Below, one piece after another: positions 36,266 through 44,664 of a stretch of DNA of 64,000 bases; within the stretch, counting starts at the first letter, position 1, and each line of letters begins with the position of its first letter. The position numbers and the translations under genes are program-made. The notes beneath the pieces were generated by a model, which was not told the DNA's origin, did not search any database, and worked only from the letters and a program-made list of their open reading frames with translations. The stretch covers positions 1,152,501 through 1,216,500 of the forward strand of contig NZ_AQQU01000001.1 in NCBI RefSeq assembly GCF_002210105.1, written 5' to 3'. Origin of the DNA: Oceanicola sp. 22II-s10i. Its GTDB lineage: Bacteria > Pseudomonadota > Alphaproteobacteria > Rhodobacterales > Rhodobacteraceae.

Positions 36266-37048
36266 ATGCTCCCGAAATCCATCCCCTTTCGTAAAACTGT
36301 CAGCGGTTTCCTTGCCCTCGCCCTGTTCTCCGGCCTGTCCGCCTGCGGCGGGCCGTCCGAACCCGGCGGCATCTACGATCCGTTCGAACAGGCCAACCGC
36401 GCCCGGCATGAGCAGATGAAACGGGTCGACCGCGCTGTCCTGCGGCCCCTGGCGATCGATTACGTGACGACGCTGTCCCCGGTGCAGCAGAAGGCCGTGT
36501 CCAACTTTGCCCTGAATGCCAGCATGCCGGGGATCGTGGTGAACAACCTGCTCCAGTTCCGCATGGACCATGCGCTGGCCAACACGGTGCGTTTCGCGGT
36601 CAACACGACCGCCGGACTGGGTGGCATCGCGGATGTGGCCAGCACCATCGGGATTCCGCCGCAGGAGACCGATTTCGGGGCCACGCTGGCGTACTGGAAC
36701 GTCCCCGAGGGCGCCTTCCTGTCGCTGCCGGTGATCGGTCCCTCGACCGTGCGCGACGCGACCGGCGGTGTGGTCGACCTGTTCCTGAACCCGCTGCGTT
36801 ACGTGATCCCGGCGCCGGAGCGTTACGTGACGACCGTGGCCAAGGTCGGCGACGTGCTGGGGACGCGTGGCCGGTTCGCCGACACGGTCGACAGCGTGCT
36901 GTACGAAAGCGCCGACAGCTACGCTGCGCTGCGATCCGCCTATCTGCAGCGCAGACGCTATGAACTGGGGGGTGACGCCGCCGCCGGGGATGCCTATCTG
37001 GACCCGTATGGATCAAGCGATGTCTACACCGACCCCTATCTCGAATAG
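36266..37048 (+). CDS. mlaA: Phospholipid-binding lipoprotein MlaA
   Basis: The 260-residue outer-membrane lipoprotein has a lipobox LSAC and the family start YDPFEQANRARH. It continues with LRPLAIDYV, NFALNASMPGIVVNNLLQ, and AYWNVPEGAFLSLPVIGPS, as in VacJ/MlaA proteins. It removes misplaced phospholipids from the outer leaflet and passes them to MlaC, which is encoded directly downstream. The start is ATG 36266; a TTG at 36251 would add 5 residues. Confidence 0.93.
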   Translation: MLPKSIPFRKTVSGFLALALFSGLSACGGPSEPGGIYDPFEQANRARHEQMKRVDRAVLRPLAIDYVTTLSPVQQKAVSNFALNASMPGIVVNNLLQFRMDHALANTVRFAVNTTAGLGGIADVASTIGIPPQETDFGATLAYWNVPEGAFLSLPVIGPSTVRDATGGVVDLFLNPLRYVIPAPERYVTTVAKVGDVLGTRGRFADTVDSVLYESADSYAALRSAYLQRRRYELGGDAAAGDAYLDPYGSSDVYTDPYLE

Positions 37049-37643
37049 CCTGTCCCGCCGCGCTTTCATGGCCGGCCTGACGGCCATGGCGGCGCTGCCG
37101 CTCCTTCCCGCCCGCGCCTTCGCGCTGACGGACAGCGCGGCGAAATCACTTGTCGACAAGCTGGTCGCCGACATCAACACCGTGATCGGCTCGGGCAAGT
37201 CCGAAGCCGCGATGATCCGGGATTTCGAAGGCATTTTCGCGCGTTACGCAGATGTGCCGATCATCGCGCGGTCCTGCCTGGGCGCCGATGCGCGGAACTA
37301 CAACGCGGCGCAGCTCGACGCCTACACCAATGCGTTCCGGGGGTATATCGGCCGGAAATACGGCAAACGGTTCCGCGAATTCATCGGCGGCCGGATCGAG
37401 GTCCGCGACGCCAAGGCGGTCAAGACCTGGCACGAGGTGGTTACGATCGCCTACCTGCGCGGCGAGGCCCCGTTCGAGGTGCGGTTCTTTGTCTCGGATC
37501 GGTCCGGGCGGACCCTGTTCTTCGACATGCTGATCGAAGGCGTATCCCTGCGGCTGACCGAACGGACCGAGATCGGCGCGATGCTGGACCGCGCCCGTGG
37601 CGACATCGCCAAGCTGACGGCGGAATTGCAGCGCGCGGGCTGA
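37020..37643 (+). CDS. mlaC: Phospholipid-binding periplasmic protein MlaC
   Basis: The 207-residue protein has a twin-arginine-like signal (LSRRAFMAGL, cleavage after AFA). The mature Tol/MlaC domain reads SLVDKLVADINTVIGSGKSE, FRGYIGRKYGKRFREFIGG and FFVSDRSGRTLFFDMLIEG. It shuttles phospholipid between MlaA and the MlaFEDB transporter, which is not in the window. ATGs at 37008 and 37020 both lie inside mlaA; the second is chosen because GGAT precedes it. Translation is overlapped by about 30-40 bases. Confidence 0.9.
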   Translation: MSTPTPISNSLSRRAFMAGLTAMAALPLLPARAFALTDSAAKSLVDKLVADINTVIGSGKSEAAMIRDFEGIFARYADVPIIARSCLGADARNYNAAQLDAYTNAFRGYIGRKYGKRFREFIGGRIEVRDAKAVKTWHEVVTIAYLRGEAPFEVRFFVSDRSGRTLFFDMLIEGVSLRLTERTEIGAMLDRARGDIAKLTAELQRAG

Positions 37644-37664
37644 GGCCCGCGCCCTGGCGCAACC

Positions 37665-39863
37665 CTATCGCAATCCCAGAATGTCCTTGAGGATCCGTTC
37701 GACCGGGTTCTCGGGCTGCGCCTGACGCGGCCGCTCTGCGGGCTGGCCCTGCGGCGGCGGAACCTGCGCCGGATCGGGCGCCAGCATCGGCAGCGGACGA
37801 CGTTCCTGCCCGTCGTGGATGCGCACCATCGCCTCGCGCCAGATCTCGGCGGGCAGACCCGAACCGGTCACGCCGGTCAGCGGGGTGTTATCGTCGTATC
37901 CCATCCAGACGCCCGCGACGTAATCGGCCGAGAAACCGATGAACCACGCGTCCCGTGCCGCCTGGGTGGTGCCGGTCTTGCCCGCCACCTCGAGCCCGTC
38001 GATGTTGGCCCGCGCGCCGGTGCCCTCGGTCACGACCTTGCGCATCATCCAGATCAGCTCGCGCGCGGCGGATTCGCGGATCACGCGTTCGCCGATGCCC
38101 GTTTCGTTGACCATCAGCGGCTCGGTTTCGCCCTGCAGGGTCAGCTCGGTAAGGCCGTATGGCGTGACCGAAGAGCCGCCGTTCAGGATGCCCGCATAGG
38201 CGCCGACCATCTCGATCAGCGTGCTTTCAGACACGCCGAGCGCCAGCGCCGGACCGGCGGCCAGATCGCTCTGGATGCCGAAATCGCTGGCGATCTGGCG
38301 CACCGAATCCAGCCCCACTTCGCGCGACATGCGGATCGCGGGGATGTTCAGCGAATTCTTGAGCGCGTCGATCAGTGTGACGGTGCCGCGGAACTTGTGA
38401 TCGTAGTTCTCGGGCGACCACGGGCCGGAGCCGGGGATGTCGATGGTGAGCGGCGTGTCCTGCACGGTCGCATAGGGCGAATAACCCCGGTCCAGCGCGG
38501 CAGCATAGACGAAGGGCTTGAACGACGACCCGGTCTGCCGCAGCGCCTGTGTCGCGCGGTTGAACGCGCCTGACACCTTGGTGCGGCGGCCGCCGACCAT
38601 GGCGCGGACCGCCCCGTCCGAACTCATCACCACGATGGCGGCCTGCGCCTTGGAGCCTTCCTTGACCTTGTCCGAGAAGATCACCTTCATCGCATCCTCG
38701 GCCGCGCGCTGGATGCGCTGGTCCATCGTGGTGCGGATGATGACGTCTTCGGTGGTCTTGCGGGTCAGGAATTCAGGTCCCGTGGACATAACCCAGTCGG
38801 CGAAGTAGCCGCCCGCCTTGGCCTCGGCCGCTTCGGACAGTTCCGCAGGGTTCGCGATGGCGGCGGCCATGTCGCCCGAGGACAGGTAACCCTGCTCCTC
38901 CATCAGCCCGAGGATCAGCGCCGCCCGGTCCTGTGCCAGTTGCAGGTTGTTCGTGGGCGCATAGCGCGTCGGCGCCTTCAGCAGCCCGGCCAGCATCGCG
39001 GCCTCGGCGGCGTTCACGTTGGCGGCGGACTTGCCGAAATACCGCTGGCTGGCCGCTTCGAAGCCCCGCGCCCCCGCGCCGAGGAAGGCGCGGTTCATGT
39101 AGATCGTCAGGATCTCGTCCTTGGTGTACTTCATCTCCATCGCGACGGAGTAGATGGCCTCCTTTGCCTTGCGCCACAGCGTCGTCCGGCGGCAGTCGGC
39201 CTCGTATTCGGCCTCGTCCTCCCAGACATCCGGGTCGTAGGGCGTGCCCAGGCACAGTAGCTTTGCGGTCTGCTGCGTAATGGTGGAGCCACCGTGCCCC
39301 TGCAGCGGGCCGCGGCCTTCGCGCATGTTGATCCGGATGGCGCTGGCGATGCCGCGCGGCGATACGCCGAAGTGACGGTAGAACCGCTTGTCCTCGGTCG
39401 CGACGATGGCGTTCTTCAGGTAGGGCGACACGGTTTCCGTCGTCACCACGCCGCCGAACTGGTCGCCGCGCCAGGCATAGACCTGACCGCCCTGGTCCAG
39501 CATCGTCACCGATCCGCGGGCGCGGCCATCCAGCAGATCATCCGACGCGGGCAGGGTCGTCGCCATGTAGGCCGACAGGCCGAGTATGATCAGGACAGCC
39601 GTCAGGCCGAGTCGCCACGACACGCCCCAGACGATCCGCCAGACCCAGCGGAACAGGCCGATAAAGAATGCGGCAATCGGATTGCGCCTGCGGGCCGCAG
39701 GCTTGCGAACCCGCGCGGCCGGCTTCTTGGGAGGCGCCTTGCGCCCGCCGCCCGTTCCGCCGCGACCACCGCCCGACGTCTTGGAACCGCCGCTGCCCTG
39801 GCCGGACTTCGACGTGTATCTGCGATCCGCCACCAGCGGTTTCCGCTTTCCAGACTCACTCAT
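37665..39863 (-). CDS. mrcA: Penicillin-binding protein 1A (bifunctional transglycosylase/transpeptidase)
   Basis: The 732-residue protein has a basic, glycine-rich cytoplasmic tail and one membrane helix (TAVLIILGLSAYMATTLP). A GT51 transglycosylase domain follows, with TEDKRFYRHFG and GGSTITQQTAK. The transpeptidase motifs are SSFK, a serine-x-asparagine in KNSLN, and KTGTT. A proline/glutamine-rich C-terminal tail follows. It polymerises and crosslinks peptidoglycan at the inner membrane. It is divergent from glnK over 256 bases. Confidence 0.96.
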   Translation of the reverse strand: MSESGKRKPLVADRRYTSKSGQGSGGSKTSGGGRGGTGGGRKAPPKKPAARVRKPAARRRNPIAAFFIGLFRWVWRIVWGVSWRLGLTAVLIILGLSAYMATTLPASDDLLDGRARGSVTMLDQGGQVYAWRGDQFGGVVTTETVSPYLKNAIVATEDKRFYRHFGVSPRGIASAIRINMREGRGPLQGHGGSTITQQTAKLLCLGTPYDPDVWEDEAEYEADCRRTTLWRKAKEAIYSVAMEMKYTKDEILTIYMNRAFLGAGARGFEAASQRYFGKSAANVNAAEAAMLAGLLKAPTRYAPTNNLQLAQDRAALILGLMEEQGYLSSGDMAAAIANPAELSEAAEAKAGGYFADWVMSTGPEFLTRKTTEDVIIRTTMDQRIQRAAEDAMKVIFSDKVKEGSKAQAAIVVMSSDGAVRAMVGGRRTKVSGAFNRATQALRQTGSSFKPFVYAAALDRGYSPYATVQDTPLTIDIPGSGPWSPENYDHKFRGTVTLIDALKNSLNIPAIRMSREVGLDSVRQIASDFGIQSDLAAGPALALGVSESTLIEMVGAYAGILNGGSSVTPYGLTELTLQGETEPLMVNETGIGERVIRESAARELIWMMRKVVTEGTGARANIDGLEVAGKTGTTQAARDAWFIGFSADYVAGVWMGYDDNTPLTGVTGSGLPAEIWREAMVRIHDGQERRPLPMLAPDPAQVPPPQGQPAERPRQAQPENPVERILKDILGLR

Positions 39864-39985
39864 GCTGCCCTGCCCGGCGCCCTTTTGTTTGCGTCAGAAT
39901 ACCCCGTGTCCCGCCCGATGTAGAGGGGCGATCTGGGTCAATGGCGTTCTTGTGATGCCCAAAAAACAGGCAAAAATCAGCAAGT

Positions 39986-40002
39986 GCGCAAATACTGTGC
40001 GC
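39986..40002. promoter_or_regulatory. Candidate NtrC-type palindrome upstream of glnK
   Basis: GCGCA (39986-39990) and TGCGC (39998-40002) form an inverted pair with 7 bases between, the spacing of NtrC sites, in the region upstream of glnK-amtB. The arms match the GCAC/GTGC consensus only partly. I did not find a convincing sigma-54 promoter. Nitrogen-limited induction of glnK-amtB is expected from established knowledge. Confidence 0.25.
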
Positions 40003-40119
40003 TCATGCCCGGTATTTGCCCGTTCCAAGGCGCTCAGGGTTCCCGTGCTGCGCTGCGGAAGTCTTAGCTGCCGGTGCGAATGGCGGGGGCTGCTTCCCGC
40101 GACAAGGAAGGGGATCACA

Positions 40120-40458
40120 GTGAAACTCATCATAGCGACAATCAAGCCGTTCAAGCTCGAGGAGGTCCGCGAGGCGCTGACCGAAATCGGCGTGCGCGGC
40201 ATGATGGTTACGGAGATCAAGGGCTTCGGCTCGCAGTCCGGTCACACGGAAATTTACCGCGGCGCGGAATACGCCGTGAATTTCGTGCCGAAGATCAAGC
40301 TCGAGATCGCGGTCAGTGCCGCCATGGCCGATCAGGTCGTCGAGACGATCACCAGCACGGCCAAGACCGGCAAGATCGGCGACGGCAAGATTTTCGTTCT
40401 CGATATCACGCAGGCCGTCCGGGTCCGGACCGGCGAGACCAACGAAGACGCACTGTGA
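40120..40458 (+). CDS. glnK: Nitrogen regulatory PII protein GlnK
   Basis: The 112-residue protein has the PII T-loop with the uridylylation tyrosine (Tyr51) in SGHTEIYRGAEYAVNF and the C-terminal KIGDGKIFVLDITQAVRVRTGE block. The start is GTG 40120, following AAGGAAGGGG. GlnK senses 2-oxoglutarate and ATP/ADP and blocks AmtB when ammonium is plentiful. It sits directly upstream of amtB, the widely conserved pair. Confidence 0.96.
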   Translation: MKLIIATIKPFKLEEVREALTEIGVRGMMVTEIKGFGSQSGHTEIYRGAEYAVNFVPKIKLEIAVSAAMADQVVETITSTAKTGKIGDGKIFVLDITQAVRVRTGETNEDAL

Positions 40459-40490
40459 GCGCACGGACAGGGGAAACCAAGGAAATGCAA

Positions 40491-41813
40491 ATGAAATCCA
40501 TCGTGAAACTGAGCCTCGCGGCCGCGCAGATCGCGGCGCCGAGCCTCGGTCTGGCCCAGGAGGCCGACACGACGCCGCCGAACGGTGACATCGGCTACAT
40601 CTTCACCACCTTCATGTTCCTCGTCACGGGCTTCCTCGTGATGTTCATGGGCTGCGGCTTTGCGATGCTCGAAGCCGGTCTGGTCCGCCAGAAGAACGTG
40701 ACCATGCAGCTGACCAAGAACGTGGCGCTGTTCTCGCTCGCCGCGATCTTCTACTACCTGCTGGGCTACAACCTGATGTATCCGGGCGACGGCTGGTCCA
40801 TCGACGGTATCCTCGGTGCCTTCTCGACCACCACGCTCGAGCCGGTCGGTCTGGCCGATACCGAAACCGACCTGACCTATGCCTCCGTCGGTTCCGACTT
40901 CTTCTTCCAGCTGATGTTCTGTGCCGCCACCGCCTCGATCGTTTCGGGCGCACTGGCCGAGCGGATCAAGCTGTGGCCGTTCCTCGTGTTCACCGTCATC
41001 CTGACCGCCGTGATCTACCCGGTTCAGGCCTCGTGGAAATGGGGCGGCGGCTTCCTCGATGCGGCTGGTTTCCAGGACTTCGCGGGTTCGACCGTTGTGC
41101 ACTCCGTCGGTGGCTGGGCCGCTCTGGCCGGCGCGCTGATCCTCGGGCCGCGTATCGGCAAGTACAAGGACGGCATGGTTCACCCGATGCCGGGCTCCAA
41201 CCTGACCCTCGCCACCCTCGGGACGTTCATCCTGTGGCTCGGCTGGTTCGGCTTCAACGGCGGTTCGCAGCTCTACATGGACACCGCGGGCAACGTGGCT
41301 GACATCTCGCGCATCTTCGCGAACACCAACACTGCTGCTGCCGGTGGCGCGATCTCGGCGATGATCCTGACCCAGCTTCTCTACAAGAAGCCCGACCTGA
41401 CGATGATCCTCAACGGTGCCCTCGCCGGCCTCGTGTCGATCACCGCAGAACCGCTCGCGCCCTCGCTCGGCTGGGCGACCATCGTGGGCATGATCGGCGG
41501 CGCCATCGTGGTCTTCGCGGTTCCGTTCCTCGACAAGCTCAAGATCGACGACGTCGTCGGCGCGATCCCGGTTCACCTCTGCGCCGGTATCTGGGGCACC
41601 CTGGCGGTTCCGTTCTCGAACGGCGATGCCTCCTTCGGCACCCAGATCTACTCGATCGTCGTCGTCGGCATCTTCGTCTTCGTGGTCTCGGCGGTTCTCT
41701 GGTTCATCCTTAAGATGACCATGGGCCTGCGCGTCAGCGAAGAGGACGAGATCAACGGTCTCGACATGGCCGAACTGGGGATGGAAGCATACCCCGAGTT
41801 TTCCAAGGGCTGA
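40491..41813 (+). CDS. amtB: Ammonium transporter AmtB
   Basis: The 440-residue channel has an N-terminal signal-like segment (LSLAAAQIAAPSLGLAQ), many transmembrane helices, and both pore histidines in FAGSTVVHSVGGW and GAIPVHLCAGIWGTL. I prefer ATG 40491 because AAGGAA lies at an ideal distance from it. An ATG at 40485 is also in frame but too close. Translation follows glnK, and a strong terminator follows the stop. Confidence 0.96.
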   Translation: MKSIVKLSLAAAQIAAPSLGLAQEADTTPPNGDIGYIFTTFMFLVTGFLVMFMGCGFAMLEAGLVRQKNVTMQLTKNVALFSLAAIFYYLLGYNLMYPGDGWSIDGILGAFSTTTLEPVGLADTETDLTYASVGSDFFFQLMFCAATASIVSGALAERIKLWPFLVFTVILTAVIYPVQASWKWGGGFLDAAGFQDFAGSTVVHSVGGWAALAGALILGPRIGKYKDGMVHPMPGSNLTLATLGTFILWLGWFGFNGGSQLYMDTAGNVADISRIFANTNTAAAGGAISAMILTQLLYKKPDLTMILNGALAGLVSITAEPLAPSLGWATIVGMIGGAIVVFAVPFLDKLKIDDVVGAIPVHLCAGIWGTLAVPFSNGDASFGTQIYSIVVVGIFVFVVSAVLWFILKMTMGLRVSEEDEINGLDMAELGMEAYPEFSKG

Positions 41814-41843
41814 TTTCTCCTTCCGATCAGACCTTTAACACCT

Positions 41844-41875
41844 GCCCGGGCGTTCGCGCCCGGGCTTTTTCTTTT
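41844..41875 (+). terminator. Rho-independent terminator after amtB
   Basis: GCCCGGGCG (41844-41852) and CGCCCGGGC (41857-41865) make a perfect 9-bp stem with a stable TTCG loop, followed by TTTTTCTTTT. It ends the glnK-amtB transcript. Confidence 0.95.
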
Positions 41876-41899
41876 GCGGGATCAGGCTTGCGGGCCCAA

Positions 41900-41934
41900 C
41901 AAAAAAGACGCGGGCCGGAAAACCGGCCCGCGTC
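41900..41934 (-). terminator. Rho-independent terminator of the DUF3618 operon
   Basis: GACGCGGGCCGG (41907-41918) and CCGGCCCGCGTC (41923-41934) form a perfect 12-bp stem with an AAAA loop. The A tract just upstream on the plus strand becomes a T tract on the minus strand. It lies right behind the stop of the minus-strand gene at 41958. Confidence 0.92.
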
Positions 41935-41957
41935 GCGTGTCGTTACCGTTGCCCCGG

Positions 41958-43070
41958 TCAGGACTTGACTGAATTGCCCAGACCGTTGCTCTTCGCGCTG
42001 TTCTTGGCAGCGTCCGCGATGTTCTCGACGCGGTTTTCCACGTCCTTCTCGGCGGATTTGACGGCGCCCTTCGCGTCGTCGACCAGATCGGACGCCTGCG
42101 CCTTGGCGGCTTCGGCGGTGTCCTCGGCGACCGACTTCAGCTTGGCCTTCTCCTCGGCATAGATGCGCTCCGCCTCGGAGAAGAGGTCGTCACGGTAGGC
42201 GCCGAACGCCTCGTTCTCGCGCGAGGTGCGCGGCAGGGCGCCGCCGATGGCCGCGCCGACGGCCAGCGCGAGGGCGCCAACGACCAGCGGCTGCTCCTCG
42301 AAGAAGCCGGTGGCGCGGTCGCGGCCCTTGCGGGCGAGATACTCGGCTTTCACCTGAGCCTCGTAGGCCTGGGTCCGGGCGGCGATCACGCGGCGGCGGG
42401 CCTCTTCGCTCATGTGCTGGGTGCCGTCGCTGATCCGGTCCCGCAGGTGGCGGGCCGAGGTGCCGATGCGGTCGGCGCGTTCCACGGCCTCGTCGCGGAC
42501 GGAGGCATAGCGCTTCTGCGCCCCGGCGCGGGCTTCGGCGTAGTGCCGGCCGGCCGCGTCACGGGCATCGGCGACGCCGCGTGCCATGCGATCGCGGGCA
42601 TCGCGAACGTTCTTCTGCGCGGTGTCCCAGGGCGAGGTGCCGTCATCCATCTGCGCGGTTGCCCCGTTGCCCGAAGGCACGACGCTGCGCGGCGGCATCT
42701 CGGGCGACAGCGGTGCGCGGTCGGCGAGGTGGCGCGGTTCGGCATAGTCGCGGTTGTACTGCGGCGCGGTGGCCGGAACCGGATAACGCGCCTCGGAGGA
42801 CTTCCGGGCGGGCTTGCCGTTGGAATATGCCAGCCATGCGAGCCCGGCGACCGTCAGGGCGACGGCGGCGGGGTTGCGGCGCACCGTGCGGACCACGGCG
42901 TCGGACACCTCGGCCCCGTGTTCCGTCACGCTTTCGGTAAGCGAGGACATCATGCCATCGACCGAGATCCGGTCCTGGATCGTGCCGATGGTGCGGTTCA
43001 GGGCCGAGCGGTCACGCTCGATCTCTGCCTCGATCTCCTCGGGGGTGCGGGGGTGATGATTGTAGGTCAT
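41958..43070 (-). CDS. DUF3618-containing membrane-associated protein
   Basis: The 370-residue protein begins with the DUF3618 motif (RTPEEIEAEIERDRSALNRT) and a likely membrane segment (NPAAVALTVAGLAWLAYS). A long alanine/charged helical stretch follows (about residues 120-250), then a second hydrophobic piece (PLVVGALALAVGAAIGGALP) and an acidic, lysine-rich tail. The pattern suggests an inner-membrane protein with coiled arms. It is the last of three coupled genes. Function unknown. Confidence 0.8.
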   Translation of the reverse strand: MTYNHHPRTPEEIEAEIERDRSALNRTIGTIQDRISVDGMMSSLTESVTEHGAEVSDAVVRTVRRNPAAVALTVAGLAWLAYSNGKPARKSSEARYPVPATAPQYNRDYAEPRHLADRAPLSPEMPPRSVVPSGNGATAQMDDGTSPWDTAQKNVRDARDRMARGVADARDAAGRHYAEARAGAQKRYASVRDEAVERADRIGTSARHLRDRISDGTQHMSEEARRRVIAARTQAYEAQVKAEYLARKGRDRATGFFEEQPLVVGALALAVGAAIGGALPRTSRENEAFGAYRDDLFSEAERIYAEEKAKLKSVAEDTAEAAKAQASDLVDDAKGAVKSAEKDVENRVENIADAAKNSAKSNGLGNSVKS

Positions 43071-43504
43071 TGCAGCGTTCCTTTCAGAAGGTCAGCGTCT
43101 TTTTTGATGTTGTCGACTGTCCGGCGCGGGGCGAGGCTCGCCGCCTTGAGGCGGGCGATCCCGACGCGGACGAACAGGGCGGCGGCGATGGTGTAGAGCG
43201 CACCGACGATCAGCGCCGCGAAGACGAGCGGATAGGCCGTTCCGGCCAGGGCCACCGTGAGCGCGGCGATCAGAGCGGCGGTCAGCGTCGCGAGGGCGCA
43301 GATCGCGATCGCGACCCCCGCCACCACGTAGCCGATCCCGCGCGCGGCGCGGGATGCGCTCCGGTCCAGCTCGGCACGGGCGAGGTCGAACTCGTTCCGC
43401 AGCAGCGACGACACATGCCCGAGCGCCGCGCCGATCAGGTCGGTCGTGCTGGGCTGTGGCCGCCGGTGCGGATCCGTGCCGTAGTGGTCGGCGCCGTTGG
43501 TCAT
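43067..43504 (-). CDS. Phage-holin-superfamily (DUF1469-type) membrane protein
   Basis: The 145-residue protein has two hydrophobic helices (GYVVAGVAIAICALATLTAA and YPLVFAALIVGALYTIAAAL) behind an N-terminal soluble helix (HVSSLLRNEFDLARAELDRS). The family is called holin-like by similarity, but the proteins are chromosomal and usually stress related. ATGA overlaps join it to the genes on both sides. Confidence 0.8.
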   Translation of the reverse strand: MTNGADHYGTDPHRRPQPSTTDLIGAALGHVSSLLRNEFDLARAELDRSASRAARGIGYVVAGVAIAICALATLTAALIAALTVALAGTAYPLVFAALIVGALYTIAAALFVRVGIARLKAASLAPRRTVDNIKKDADLLKGTLQ

Positions 43505-44142
43505 TTGTGGACCCCGTTCGCCAGCCCCCGATGGCCACCACCTGCATTGTAGGAGGTCAGCGGCTTGCTGGGCTCTTCGGGCTCGGGATGCGGGTCCGAC
43601 CCGGCATGCGGCTGGGGATGCGCGCGCAGTTCGTCACGCTGCCAGTCGGCATTGCCGTCGCGGCCGACATAGGCCGGCGTCGGCTGGGGGCCGTAGCCAC
43701 CGTCGTCGTGTCCGCCCGTCGCCTTCAGGAACCGACCGGCGGCAAAGCCCACAAGTGCGGCACCGCCGAGGAAGAACAGCGGATTGCGGCGCGCGTATTC
43801 GGAGAAGTCGCGCCCGATGTCGTCGATGTCGCGGTCGCGCAGGCCATCGGCGGCGTCGGCCACGTTCTCGGCCAGGCGGCCCACTAGACGTTCCTGAATG
43901 GAACCGTCCTGCAGGTCGCTGGCAGCGGCGCGCAGCGCTTCGGCCATCTTTGAGGTCTCGGACGCGGCGTGGTTCTTGACGCCGGTGCCGTAGTCATATG
44001 CGGACTGACGCGCGTCGGCGGCAAGGCTCTGCGCTGTCTCGCGCGCATCGCTGGCCAGTTCCTGCGCCTTGTGGCTCAGGTCGTCGCGGACGTCGTGCGC
44101 CGCGGCCTTCGCCTTCTTTTCGGGATCGGTGTGATCGGTCAT
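43501..44142 (-). CDS. Helical stress-like protein (DUF883-type) with C-terminal membrane anchor
   Basis: The 213-residue protein has an alanine-rich helix of the kind found in YqjD/ElaB-like ribosome-associated or envelope stress proteins (DDLSHKAQELASDARETA). A membrane segment NPLFFLGGAALVGFAAGRFL follows, then a proline- and histidine-rich C-terminal tail. It is the first gene of the operon. The family assignment rests on composition and topology, so it is moderate. Confidence 0.72.
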   Translation of the reverse strand: MTDHTDPEKKAKAAAHDVRDDLSHKAQELASDARETAQSLAADARQSAYDYGTGVKNHAASETSKMAEALRAAASDLQDGSIQERLVGRLAENVADAADGLRDRDIDDIGRDFSEYARRNPLFFLGGAALVGFAAGRFLKATGGHDDGGYGPQPTPAYVGRDGNADWQRDELRAHPQPHAGSDPHPEPEEPSKPLTSYNAGGGHRGLANGVHK

Positions 44143-44271
44143 GGCTGTGCTCCGTTTCTGTCCGGACCACAGGCATCTGGTCAGAGCGCTGCAGTCCGGT
44201 GATCGGGTGGCCAACGCGCAGCGGGCGTGTTGGGTTTCACCCGGTCACTGGGATTTGCAGCGCCGGAGCGC

Positions 44272-44649
44272 TCAGCCGGGCATCCGCTTCGGCGCGCCCG
44301 TGCCCATGTCGGTGCCGACATAGGGCAGGCCGGCGGCTTTCCACGCACCGAATCCGCCCTCGACATGGGCGATCTGCGTGAGCCCGGCAGCAATGGCCTT
44401 GCGCGCCATCTTGTCCGAACGCATGCCCGATCCGCAGTGCAGGACGATCCGCTTTTCGCCTTGTCCCGGCAGGGCCGCGGGGTCGAAAAAGGCCATCGGG
44501 AACAGCAGCGCGCCCTCGATGTGTTCGAACATGAATTCCTGCGGGGTGCGGACGTCGATCAGCACGATCTCGCCCGCGTCACGGGCCTTGCGCGTCTCTT
44601 CGGGGGTCCATGTTTCCAGCGTGACGCCGTCGACGGTTTCGGTCTTCAT
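44272..44649 (-). CDS. Rhodanese-like sulfurtransferase
   Basis: The 125-residue single-domain rhodanese has the LIDVRTPQEF strand and the active-site loop VLHCGSGMRS with Cys72. It transfers sulfane sulfur to a thiol acceptor. It is 15 bases after the persulfide dioxygenase gene in the same direction; such pairs act in sulfide and persulfide oxidation. Confidence 0.93.
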   Translation of the reverse strand: MKTETVDGVTLETWTPEETRKARDAGEIVLIDVRTPQEFMFEHIEGALLFPMAFFDPAALPGQGEKRIVLHCGSGMRSDKMARKAIAAGLTQIAHVEGGFGAWKAAGLPYVGTDMGTGAPKRMPG

Positions 44650-44664
44650 TGGGGTGCTCCTTGG

